Shown one piece after another: positions 1 through 5,807 of a stretch of 5,807 nt of DNA. Each line of letters begins with the position of its first letter. Positions within the stretch are counted from its first letter, which is position 1. The DNA lies in the NCBI GenBank assembly GCA_035444405.1, contig DAOMOP010000235.1, forward strand, positions 1-5,807, read 5' to 3'. The notes beneath the pieces were generated by a model. That model did not search any database, was not told the DNA's origin, and saw only the letters and a program-made list of their open reading frames with translations. This DNA comes from DAOMOP01 sp035444405 (GTDB lineage Bacteria; Pseudomonadota; Gammaproteobacteria; Burkholderiales; Rhodocyclaceae). A program made the position numbers and the translations under genes.

Positions 1-477
1 CTCGATCGGATAGAAGTCCTTCACGATCGGAGACTTGATCACGATGAAGCTGAAGTACTTGTCGATACCGATCCGCTGGTCGAGCAAGTCATCGACGATG
101 CTCTGGTAATGCACGACGCTGCGCGTCACGAACTTCAGCAGATAATCAAAGCCGCCGCTCACGAGGTGGCACTCAACGATCTCGTCCACGTTGCGGATGT
201 AGGACTCGAACTTCGTGAAGTCCTCGCGGCGGTGGTCGGACAGCGTCACCTGGGTGAATATCACCTGCACCGGGCCCAGCTTTTCGAGCTCGATATGCGC
301 GCCGTAGCCGCTGATGTAGCCCGCCTTCTCCAGGCGCTTGACGCGGGTCAGGCAGGGGCTGGGCGAAAGCCCGACCGCATCCGCCAGATCTACGTTGGCC
401 GTGCGTCCGTTGCGTTGCAGATGGCAAAGGATGCGCAGATCGATCCGGTCCAGCTTGGGGGCGCCGTTCGTGATCAT
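1..477 (-). CDS. Lrp/AsnC-family transcriptional regulator, 3' end cut by the window edge (DoeX-like)
   Basis: The frame is open for 159 codons from ATG at 477 to the left edge, and no stop is reached. The N-terminus has the family pattern LDRIDLRIL (residues 9-17). A winged helix-turn-helix follows at about 26-50, with recognition helix SPSPCLTRVKRLE (38-50), very close to the SPTPCLERVRRLE of E. coli Lrp. The rest is the RAM (AsnC_trans_reg) ligand-binding and oligomerisation domain, including ECHLVSGGFDYLLK (102-115), the conserved effector-side loop. Family members are about 150-165 residues, so only a few C-terminal residues should be missing. These proteins bind DNA as dimers to octamers and sense amino acids or related metabolites. 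The gene lies 91 bp downstream of the aminotransferase on the same strand, which suggests it controls this locus. The tail KYFSFIVIKSP recalls regulators found with ectoine-degradation genes; this is from memory. The start has only a weak ribosome site. Confidence 0.93.
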   Translation of the reverse strand, partial: MITNGAPKLDRIDLRILCHLQRNGRTANVDLADAVGLSPSPCLTRVKRLEKAGYISGYGAHIELEKLGPVQVIFTQVTLSDHRREDFTKFESYIRNVDEIVECHLVSGGFDYLLKFVTRSVVHYQSIVDDLLDQRIGIDKYFSFIVIKSPIVKDFYPIE

Positions 478-515
478 GGGGGACCGGTATCCATCTCGTT
501 TGCGAATGATTTCAT
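474..515 (-). other. possible 13-codon leader ORF overlapping the regulator start
   Basis: An ATG at 515 opens a 13-codon frame (MKSFANEMDTGPP). Its TGA (476-474) overlaps the ATG of the Lrp gene (477-475) as ATGA, the arrangement typical of translational coupling. The regulator's own Shine-Dalgarno site is poor, so coupling could matter. No strong ribosome site is seen before the leader ATG either, and a frame this short can arise by chance. Confidence 0.2.
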
Positions 516-525
516 CGTAGCAGGT

Positions 526-561
526 CGCTGCGGGGCGTACCGAGCGGCGTGCCCCGCAGCG
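526..561 (-). terminator. GC-rich hairpin between aminotransferase and regulator
   Basis: Perfect 11-bp inverted repeat: CGCTGCGGGGC (526-536) pairs with GCCCCGCAGCG (551-561) around a 14-nt loop. It starts 7 nt after the aminotransferase stop and ends about 48 nt before the Lrp start. No T-tract follows on either strand, so it is not a standard intrinsic terminator. It could be a weak or factor-assisted terminator, or a 3' stabilising structure that lowers read-through into the regulator. Confidence 0.5.
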
Positions 562-568
562 CACCGAC

Positions 569-1948
569 TCAGCGCAGCGCGACGCGGACCTCGGGCAGTT
601 CGAGCACCATGTCCAGCGTGCGCCGAACACGCTCGAACATCAGCTCGAAGTCGGTGCCCTGATAGCAGAGCGCAGGCGCGAAGCCCAGCACGTTGTCGCC
701 GAAGGCGCGGAAGATGATGCCGTTGCGGTAGGCGGCGTCGAAGATGCGGTCGGCGAGCTTGAGCGCCGGGTCGAAGCGCGCCTTGCTCTCCTTGTTGGCG
801 ACCAGTTCGAGCGCCCCCAGCAGGCCGCGGCTGCGCGCGTCGCCCACCAGCGGATGATCGAGCAGCGCCTGCAGGCCCTGCTCAAAGCGCGGCGCCTGGC
901 GGATGCCGTTCTCCAGCAGGCCACCCTCTTGATACAGGCGCAGCACCTCCAGCGCCACCGCCGCGCTCACCGGGTGAGCCGAATAGGTGTGACCGTGACC
1001 GACCGGCAGGTCGTCGCCGCCCGCCTCTGCGATGCCCTGGTAGATCGCCTCGCTCATCAGTACCGCGCCCATCGGCGCGTAGCCGGCAGTCAGGCCCTTG
1101 GCGACCGTCATCACATCGGGGGTGACACCCTCAGCCTCGCACGCGAACAGCGGCCCTGTGCGCCCAAAGCCGGTGATCACCTCATCCACAGCGAACAGGA
1201 TGTCGAGTTCGCGGCAGGCGTCCTGCATCGCCTTGAGCCACCCCTTGGGCGGAACGATCACACCGCCCGATCCCTGTACCGGCTCGCAGAAGAAGGCGGC
1301 GACCTGGTCGCGGCCGATCTCCTGCACCTTTTCCTTCAGTGCGGCCACCGAGGCGCGGATGATCGCCTCCGGATCGTCGCCCACCGGATTGCGGTAGGGA
1401 TAAGGCGACGGGATCTTGTGCTGGGTAGGCAAGGGCACGTCGAAGTTGCGGTGGAAAGCGGGGATCGCGGTCAGCCCCGAGCCCTGCGCCGAGGAGCCGT
1501 GGTAACCGCGCTCGATGGTGATGAAGTGCTTCTTTTCCGGCTTGCCCAGCGCGTTGTAGTAATGGACGATGAAGCGGATCGCGGAGTCGACGGCGTCCGA
1601 TCCGCCCAACGTGAAGTACACCTTGCGCAGCGAGGACGGCGCGAGCTCCACCAGCTTCGCCGCCAGGCGGATGGCCGGCTCCGAGCCAAAGTGGAAGTAG
1701 CCGGTCGCATACGGCAGGCGCCGCATCTGCTCTTCGGCGGCGCGGACGATGCTCTCGTGTCCGTAACCGACGTTCACGCACCAAAGGCCGGAAAAGGCGT
1801 CGAGCAGTTCCTTGCCGTTGCTGTCGGTGAGGTAAGCGCCGTGACCGGATTGGAGTACGGCCACACCACGCCGTTCGTGGGTGCGGTAGTTGACAACGGG
1901 GTGAATCAGGTGGTCGCGGTCGAGGGCGACGAGGGAGTCATTCTGCAT
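569..1948 (-). CDS. class III PLP-dependent aminotransferase (omega-amine/diaminobutyrate type, DoeD-like)
   Basis: This 459-residue protein matches the usual length for class III (omega) transaminases. It moves an amino group, usually a terminal one, onto a keto acid. Visible features in order: GLWCVNVGYGH (54-64) of the substrate pocket; GGSDAVD (115-121), the phosphate-binding loop; RGYHG (147-151), where Tyr149 should stack on the cofactor ring; FCEPVQGSGG (220-229); DEVITGFGRTG (255-265), with Asp255 for the pyridine nitrogen; AKGLTAGY (283-290), with Lys284 as the Schiff-base lysine; HTYSAHP (320-326); and IIFRAFGDN (411-419), with Arg414 as the probable carboxylate-binding arginine. 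All key residues are present. The start at 1948 gives the typical N-terminus (LDRDHLIHPVVNY). In-frame ATGs at 2056 and 2065 would add a Pro/Ser/Ala-rich leader unlike the family. The ribosome site at 1948 is weak, so the start is likely but not certain. The substrate is inferred only from resemblance and neighbours; GABA, beta-alanine or a diamine are alternatives. Confidence 0.93.
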   Translation of the reverse strand: MQNDSLVALDRDHLIHPVVNYRTHERRGVAVLQSGHGAYLTDSNGKELLDAFSGLWCVNVGYGHESIVRAAEEQMRRLPYATGYFHFGSEPAIRLAAKLVELAPSSLRKVYFTLGGSDAVDSAIRFIVHYYNALGKPEKKHFITIERGYHGSSAQGSGLTAIPAFHRNFDVPLPTQHKIPSPYPYRNPVGDDPEAIIRASVAALKEKVQEIGRDQVAAFFCEPVQGSGGVIVPPKGWLKAMQDACRELDILFAVDEVITGFGRTGPLFACEAEGVTPDVMTVAKGLTAGYAPMGAVLMSEAIYQGIAEAGGDDLPVGHGHTYSAHPVSAAVALEVLRLYQEGGLLENGIRQAPRFEQGLQALLDHPLVGDARSRGLLGALELVANKESKARFDPALKLADRIFDAAYRNGIIFRAFGDNVLGFAPALCYQGTDFELMFERVRRTLDMVLELPEVRVALR

Positions 1949-2008
1949 GATCTGTCTGCCGAGTGTTCGTGGAAGGGCGGGCTGAGCGAGGGCAAGGGCG
2001 CTTGCCGG

Positions 2009-2030
2009 CGGCCCTCCGTGCGGAGGGCCG
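2009..2030 (-). promoter_or_regulatory. perfect hairpin in the aminotransferase leader
   Basis: CGGCCCTCCG (2009-2018) pairs with CGGAGGGCCG (2021-2030). This gives a 10-bp perfect stem around TG, or 9 bp with a GTGC tetraloop. It lies 60 nt upstream of the aminotransferase ATG on the minus strand. No T-tract follows, so it is not a classical attenuator. It could affect transcript stability or translation, or be recognised as a repeat element. Confidence 0.45.
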
Positions 2031-2109
2031 GGGAATGACCTTGACGACGGGTTCATGGTAGCCATGGCCCTGCGGCGATAGATTCCGACCATCGGGACAC
2101 TGGTGCGTG

Positions 2110-2148
2110 GATATCGCGAATACCGCGCAGATTCGGCATATCGTGCCG
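2110..2148. promoter_or_regulatory. overlapping dyads, candidate Lrp-family operator upstream of the aminotransferase
   Basis: Two dyads overlap here. The larger has arms GATATCGCGAAT (2110-2121) and ATTCGGCATATC (2131-2142), which pair at 10 of 12 positions across a 9-nt spacer. The smaller is the perfect 15-bp CGGCAtatcgTGCCG (2134-2148). The site lies about 160 bp upstream of the aminotransferase start. Closely similar elements occur upstream of the aldehyde dehydrogenase. Lrp/AsnC proteins typically bind dyads of about 13-15 bp, which makes this a plausible target, but binding is inferred only. Confidence 0.35.
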
Positions 2149-2208
2149 CGCCTTCCTCGCTCCCGTCTCCCGACGGAAGCGGCGCACAGACTGCGGGCGC
2201 CGTCGAAT

Positions 2209-2643
2209 TCACAGCGCGAAGCGGGCCGGTCTCCGAACGACCTGAAGGCGACTGGCGCTGGACCCTGCTCCCCCTATGCCCGTACCCGCCCTGCCGGCGT
2301 GGTCGGTCCCGTGGCCGGCACCCGCCCCGAGCATGGCGTCCAAGCCCTCTTCGCCGGCATAGCTCTCGATGCCTGGCAGTCCGGCTCCAACGGCGGCGCA
2401 CTGGAAGCCGAGGCCGTGCAGCCTCGTGAGCACCGCCTGGCCGAGCACGCCCATCCCGAGCACGCCGACCCAACGCGAGCCCGCGGTGCGCACATGGATC
2501 GGGTTCCACACTCCCTCGCGTTGCTGCGCGACGTAGCGCAGCCAGTCGCGATGGGCCGCCAGCACGGCGAGTGTGGCGTACTCGACAAACTGCCTCGCCC
2601 ACACGGCACAGCGCTCCGGATCGGCCTTGTACAGCAAGGTCAT
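2209..2643 (-). pseudogene. remnant of a GhrA-type D-2-hydroxyacid dehydrogenase
   Basis: An ATG at 2643 opens 144 codons. The first ~105 residues (to about 2329) align with the middle of glyoxylate/hydroxypyruvate reductase A: ADPERCAVWARQFVEYATL resembles the segment before the hinge, RYVAQQREGVWNP the linker, VGVLGMGVLGQAV the NAD(P)-binding GxGxxG fold, and PGIESYAGEEGLDAML the PGVQSFAGREELSAFL of E. coli GhrA. A few residues after the second beta strand, where NADP-binding arginines usually sit, are missing. Both ends are gone. About 90 N-terminal residues are absent, and after about 2329 no frame shows the rest of the cofactor domain or the catalytic Arg, Glu and His. The tail to the stop at 2209 is unrelated in appearance. 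An intact member is about 310 residues, so this cannot be an active reductase. It lies 19 bp after the GNAT stop, which suggests the intact gene once followed GNAT in the same transcript. Confidence 0.75.
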
Positions 2644-2662
2644 CGAGTCGCTTCGAGATGCG

Positions 2663-3523
2663 TCAGCCCAGCGCTTGATTGATGATGGCAAATTGCCGCA
2701 CGCCCTCGTCCACGTGGGGCAGCTCGCCCCGCACCATGGTGATCCCGCTGTCGACCCTGTCGAGGCCCATGTCGGCCAGCCAGGGGCTGAGGCCGCCGGA
2801 CTCATGCACGTCGATACGTACGAAGGACCCGGCACGGACACCGATCCAATGAGCGATCAGGGCCTTGGCCCGCTCCGCGTCGGGGGCGACCACCGGCCCA
2901 ATCGCGTAGCCGCGACCGAAGCGGCGGCAGAAGGCGAAGCCCACCGGTTCCCCAGCGCTGTCAATCACCACGCCATCGGCCACCTTGCGCAGTTCCTCCA
3001 GCACGGTGGCGCGTGGCATGCCGAGCGCGCGGCTGGCGAGACGGGCGAGCTTGTGCCCATCGCTTGCGCCTATCGGACGGATACGCTCGCCGGCGGGAGG
3101 CGCAGCGGTCCCGATCTGGAACACCGTACCTTGATGCTGGAGGACCTGGCCGATCGCGGCGAAGCCGAGGCGCTCGTAGAGCGGCTGGCCGGCCGGTGTG
3201 GCAATGAGCAGCGTGCTGCGTTCGCCAAGCTCCGCGAGCACCCGGTTCATCAGCTCGCGGCCGATGCCTTGGCCCTGCGCGTCGGGCGACACGATCACCA
3301 TGCCGAGGGAACCGTGCTCGCCGCCGTAGGCCCAGCACATAGCCGTACCGACGATCCGGCTATCCCATTCGGCGACAAATCCCGATCCGAGCCGATGGAC
3401 GAACTGCCAGTCCTCGAGCCGATGCGGCCAGCGCACTGCTTGCGAAAGTGCGTGGGCGGCGGGCAGATCACCCGCCGCCATGCGGCGGTATTCGATGCGA
3501 AGTTCGGTGCTTGGAGTTCTCAT
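2663..3523 (-). CDS. GNAT family N-acetyltransferase with a second, C-terminal acetyltransferase-like domain
   Basis: A 286-residue protein. The N-terminal GNAT domain (about 8-140) contains the acetyl-CoA signature: strand LGMVIVSPDA (73-82), then the pyrophosphate loop QGQGIG (83-88) and helix RELMNRVL. The usual motif B follows as PLYERLGFAAIG (114-125). The C-terminal half (about 145-280) has the look of the Acetyltransf_18 (YitH-like) domain, including GFAFCRRFGRGYAIGPVVAPDAERA (195-218). Such two-domain proteins are usually about 280-290 residues, so this copy appears complete. It should transfer an acetyl group from CoA to an amine, but the substrate cannot be read from sequence. It diverges from the aldehyde dehydrogenase, and the dehydrogenase remnant follows 19 bp after its stop. 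Acetylation of an amine intermediate of the neighbouring pathway is possible but is inference. An extension to 3694 is possible in frame, but the strong ribosome site fixes the start at 3523. Confidence 0.9.
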   Translation of the reverse strand: MRTPSTELRIEYRRMAAGDLPAAHALSQAVRWPHRLEDWQFVHRLGSGFVAEWDSRIVGTAMCWAYGGEHGSLGMVIVSPDAQGQGIGRELMNRVLAELGERSTLLIATPAGQPLYERLGFAAIGQVLQHQGTVFQIGTAAPPAGERIRPIGASDGHKLARLASRALGMPRATVLEELRKVADGVVIDSAGEPVGFAFCRRFGRGYAIGPVVAPDAERAKALIAHWIGVRAGSFVRIDVHESGGLSPWLADMGLDRVDSGITMVRGELPHVDEGVRQFAIINQALG

Positions 3524-3528
3524 CACTG

Positions 3529-3535
3529 CCTCCTT
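3529..3535 (-). promoter_or_regulatory. strong Shine-Dalgarno site fixing the GNAT start
   Basis: On the minus strand AAGGAGG is followed by 5 nt (CAGTG) and the ATG at 3523. It is among the best ribosome sites in the window. It rules out the longer in-frame start at 3694, whose extra residues show no family similarity. Confidence 0.85.
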
Positions 3536-3603
3536 CAAGTTCGTCCTAATGTCGCAGGCAGCGGGCGCGATTGATAGGACATTCTTGCCGTTCGAGTGAT
3601 TTC

Positions 3604-3644
3604 GCGCTGATCGAGCGCAGTTCGGCAGAATCATTCGCATATCG
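3604..3644. promoter_or_regulatory. candidate Lrp-family operator cluster upstream of aldehyde dehydrogenase and GNAT
   Basis: The perfect dyad GCGCTgatcgAGCGC (3604-3618) has the same 5-5-5 geometry as CGGCAtatcgTGCCG at 2134-2148, and the spacers differ only in their first base. It is followed by AATCATTCGCATATCGG (3629-3645), which combines the 11-mer found before the regulator gene with the GATAT-CGAAT element found before the aminotransferase. The cluster lies about 140-180 bp before the aldehyde dehydrogenase start and 80-120 bp before the GNAT start. Operator function is inferred from recurrence and symmetry only. Confidence 0.35.
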
Positions 3645-3784
3645 GCGCAGAAAGACACATCGTGCCGAAATCGCGGATCGACGCAAGAGATCATGCTCGC
3701 CGCACACTCCTATCATCAGCGAGGGAACGACCGCCATCTCGCCGCAGCGGGCGATCGACGACATGACCCTATGAAGGAGCCGCA

Positions 3785-5269
<1,485 letters not shown>

Positions 5270-5296
5270 TCGGCCCTCGACATCACTGAGTAACAC

Positions 5297-5318
5297 GCCC
5301 CGCGCCCCGGCGCGGGGC
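5297..5318 (+). terminator. GC-rich hairpin after the aldehyde dehydrogenase
   Basis: GCCCCGCG (5297-5304) pairs with CGCGGGGC (5311-5318) around a 6-nt CCCCGG loop, 27 nt after the stop codon. The position fits a transcription terminator, but no T-tract follows. Termination would need Rho or an unusually stable stem. A gap of about 450 bp before the next gene supports the end of a transcript here. Confidence 0.5.
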
Positions 5319-5767
5319 ACCATCGCCGCGGCCGTCCCCGCTGTGGCGCCGCGTCAGGGGCGGAATTGAGCCTGGCACCGGCTGCGGTGCTGCCGCGCGC
5401 TCGACCTTGGCGTCACCCTCATCCCCGTCGACCGCACGCTGTATATCCAAGCTTGTCTGGCCGCTCATCGCCCTGAAACCCGCGCGGTTGCAGGGGGCGC
5501 CAGAAACGCGGCTCGAGAACGTCGAAGCTGCGCCCGACCGCCGCGAAGCGCGGCAAGACGTGCTGCCCCCCCATTGCAATTCGGACAATTGTGTGATCAG
5601 GAAGGTCGAATACGGGACGACCGGACAATCGTCGGGTGCTGTAATGGTTCCACGGAAGCAACAAGCGCGGACGGCCCGGCCCATCGAGGCCTTCCGGCGC
5701 GGCGCAACCGGACTTGGTTTTTCAAGCCCCCGACACACGACACCCCGTCGACTACAGGAGTAGACAA
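5319..5767. other. 449-bp region without a recognisable gene, upstream of the HAD gene
   Basis: I recognise no complete gene here. The frames open on both strands give Arg/Pro/Ala-rich translations matching no family I know. A minus-strand frame from ATG at 5574 to the stop at 5419 (51 codons, MGGQHVLPRFAAVGRSF...) keeps G or C at most third positions over its first ~35 codons, so a decayed gene fragment is conceivable. The right part is richer in A/T and probably carries the promoter of the next gene. It contains the 8-bp palindrome ACAATTGT (5585-5592), CGGACAAT at 5582-5589 and again at 5622-5629, and the inverted pair GACGA (5616-5620) and TCGTC (5629-5633). Confidence 0.45.
5582..5633 (+). 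promoter_or_regulatory. repeated CGGACAAT elements, putative control site of the HAD gene
   Basis: CGGACAAT occurs at 5582-5589 and 5622-5629, exactly 40 bp apart, or close to four helical turns. The first copy runs into the palindrome ACAATTGT (5585-5592). The second sits within the arms GACGA (5616-5620) and TCGTC (5629-5633). The pair lies 135-186 bp before the HAD start. This spacing would suit a protein contacting one face of the DNA, though an 8-bp repeat is weak evidence alone. Confidence 0.25.
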
Positions 5768-5807
5768 ATGAGCAGCCTGCGGCCCAAGTACATCAGCTTC
5801 GATTGCT
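5768..5807 (+). CDS. probable haloacid dehalogenase type II (HAD superfamily) hydrolase, 5' end only
   Basis: Thirteen codons are visible before the right edge cuts the gene: MSSLRPKYISFDC. A hydrophobic strand ending in FDC is the start of HAD motif I. In type II haloacid dehalogenases and related phosphatases this reads FDCYGTL, with the Asp (residue 12 here) as the nucleophile. AGGAG at 5756-5760, 7 nt before the ATG, supports the start. The same strand as the aldehyde dehydrogenase suggests related function, but the gap of about 500 bp and an intervening hairpin make a separate promoter likely. With so little sequence, neither the substrate nor the subfamily can be confirmed. Confidence 0.65.
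   Translation, partial: MSSLRPKYISFDC

Larger units (their letters stand above)
1949..2328. other. gene-free control region upstream of the aminotransferase
   Basis: These 380 bp lie between the last recognisable codon of the dehydrogenase remnant and the aminotransferase start. The aminotransferase frame stays open through it, but the translation is Arg/Pro/Ser/Gly-rich and matches nothing I know, as expected of GC-rich non-coding DNA. It holds a strong leader hairpin (2009-2030) and a cluster of dyads (2110-2148). I could not identify a convincing sigma-70 promoter. Confidence 0.5.
3524..3784. promoter_or_regulatory. divergent control region between GNAT and aldehyde dehydrogenase
   Basis: These 261 bp must hold the promoters for two divergent genes and look richer in A/T than the genes on either side. 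Notable elements are GTCCTA (3543-3548) and TAGGAC (3575-3580), an inverted pair 26 nt apart near GNAT; the 15-bp dyad GCGCTgatcgAGCGC (3604-3618); AATCATTCGCA (3629-3639), shared exactly with the Lrp upstream region; ATTCGCATATCG (3633-3644), related to the aminotransferase dyad; and ATCGTGCCG (3659-3667), repeated at 2140-2148. I found no clean -35/-10 pair, so the start points are unknown. Confidence 0.6.

Noticed and set aside
109..717. Plus-strand open frame (202 codons) across the Lrp gene and the aminotransferase 3' end
   Set aside because: It runs antisense to two real genes and through a hairpin between them. The translation resembles no protein.
854..2038. Long plus-strand open frame (394 codons) opposite the aminotransferase
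   Set aside because: It is the antisense shadow of a gene with high GC at third positions. Its His/Arg/Ala-rich translation matches no family, and the minus strand encodes a complete transaminase.
1949..2602. A 218-codon upstream extension of the aminotransferase frame
   Set aside because: The extension translates to Arg/Gly/Pro-rich sequence with no family similarity, runs antiparallel to nothing meaningful, and overlaps the dehydrogenase remnant in another frame. The family N-terminus begins at 1948.
2573..3574. Long plus-strand open frame (333 codons) opposite GNAT
   Set aside because: Antisense shadow of the acetyltransferase gene. No ribosome site or recognisable domain.
3524..3694. 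Longer GNAT start at 3694
   Set aside because: It would translate the divergent control region. The AAGGAGG site 5 nt before 3523 clearly marks the true start.
5283..5738. 151-codon minus-strand frame in the large gap
   Set aside because: Low-complexity Arg/Pro/Ser/Ala translation, crosses the hairpin at 5297-5318 and the putative HAD control region, and has no recognisable domain.

Overview
The window is GC-rich throughout and its genes strongly prefer G or C at the third codon position. Shine-Dalgarno sites such as AAGGAGG and AAGGAG are clear, and the proteins look proteobacterial. A high-GC Proteobacterium, most likely a beta- or gamma-proteobacterium, is my best guess. No rRNA, tRNA, CRISPR array or intact mobile element is visible.

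Layout. The minus strand carries, in transcription order, a GNAT acetyltransferase (3523-2663), a broken GhrA-type 2-hydroxyacid dehydrogenase (from 2643, recognisable to about 2329), a class III PLP aminotransferase (1948-569) and an Lrp/AsnC regulator (477 to the left edge, where it is cut near its C-terminus). The plus strand carries an NAD(P)-dependent aldehyde dehydrogenase (3785-5269). After about 500 bp without a recognisable gene, the first 13 codons of a probable haloacid-dehalogenase type II (HAD) hydrolase begin at 5768. GNAT and the aldehyde dehydrogenase diverge from a 261-bp control region.

How the genes may work together. The aminotransferase would turn a terminal amine into an aldehyde, and the aldehyde dehydrogenase would oxidise that aldehyde to an acid. 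An Lrp-type regulator beside this pair is typical of amino-acid or amine catabolism. Judged from memory, the closest match for all three together is the lower part of ectoine degradation: DoeD diaminobutyrate transaminase, DoeC aspartate-semialdehyde dehydrogenase and DoeX regulator. The diagnostic genes doeA and doeB are not in the window, so this is a hypothesis. GABA, beta-alanine or diamine breakdown would also fit.

The most interesting non-coding signals are short sequences shared between the control regions. An exact 11-mer, TGCGAATGATT, lies upstream of both the Lrp gene and the GNAT/aldehyde dehydrogenase pair. Related GATAT-CGAAT elements lie upstream of the aminotransferase and the aldehyde dehydrogenase. 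Two 15-bp dyads with the same geometry also occur there. They are candidate operators for the local Lrp-family protein. The dehydrogenase remnant shows that the locus has lost a gene.
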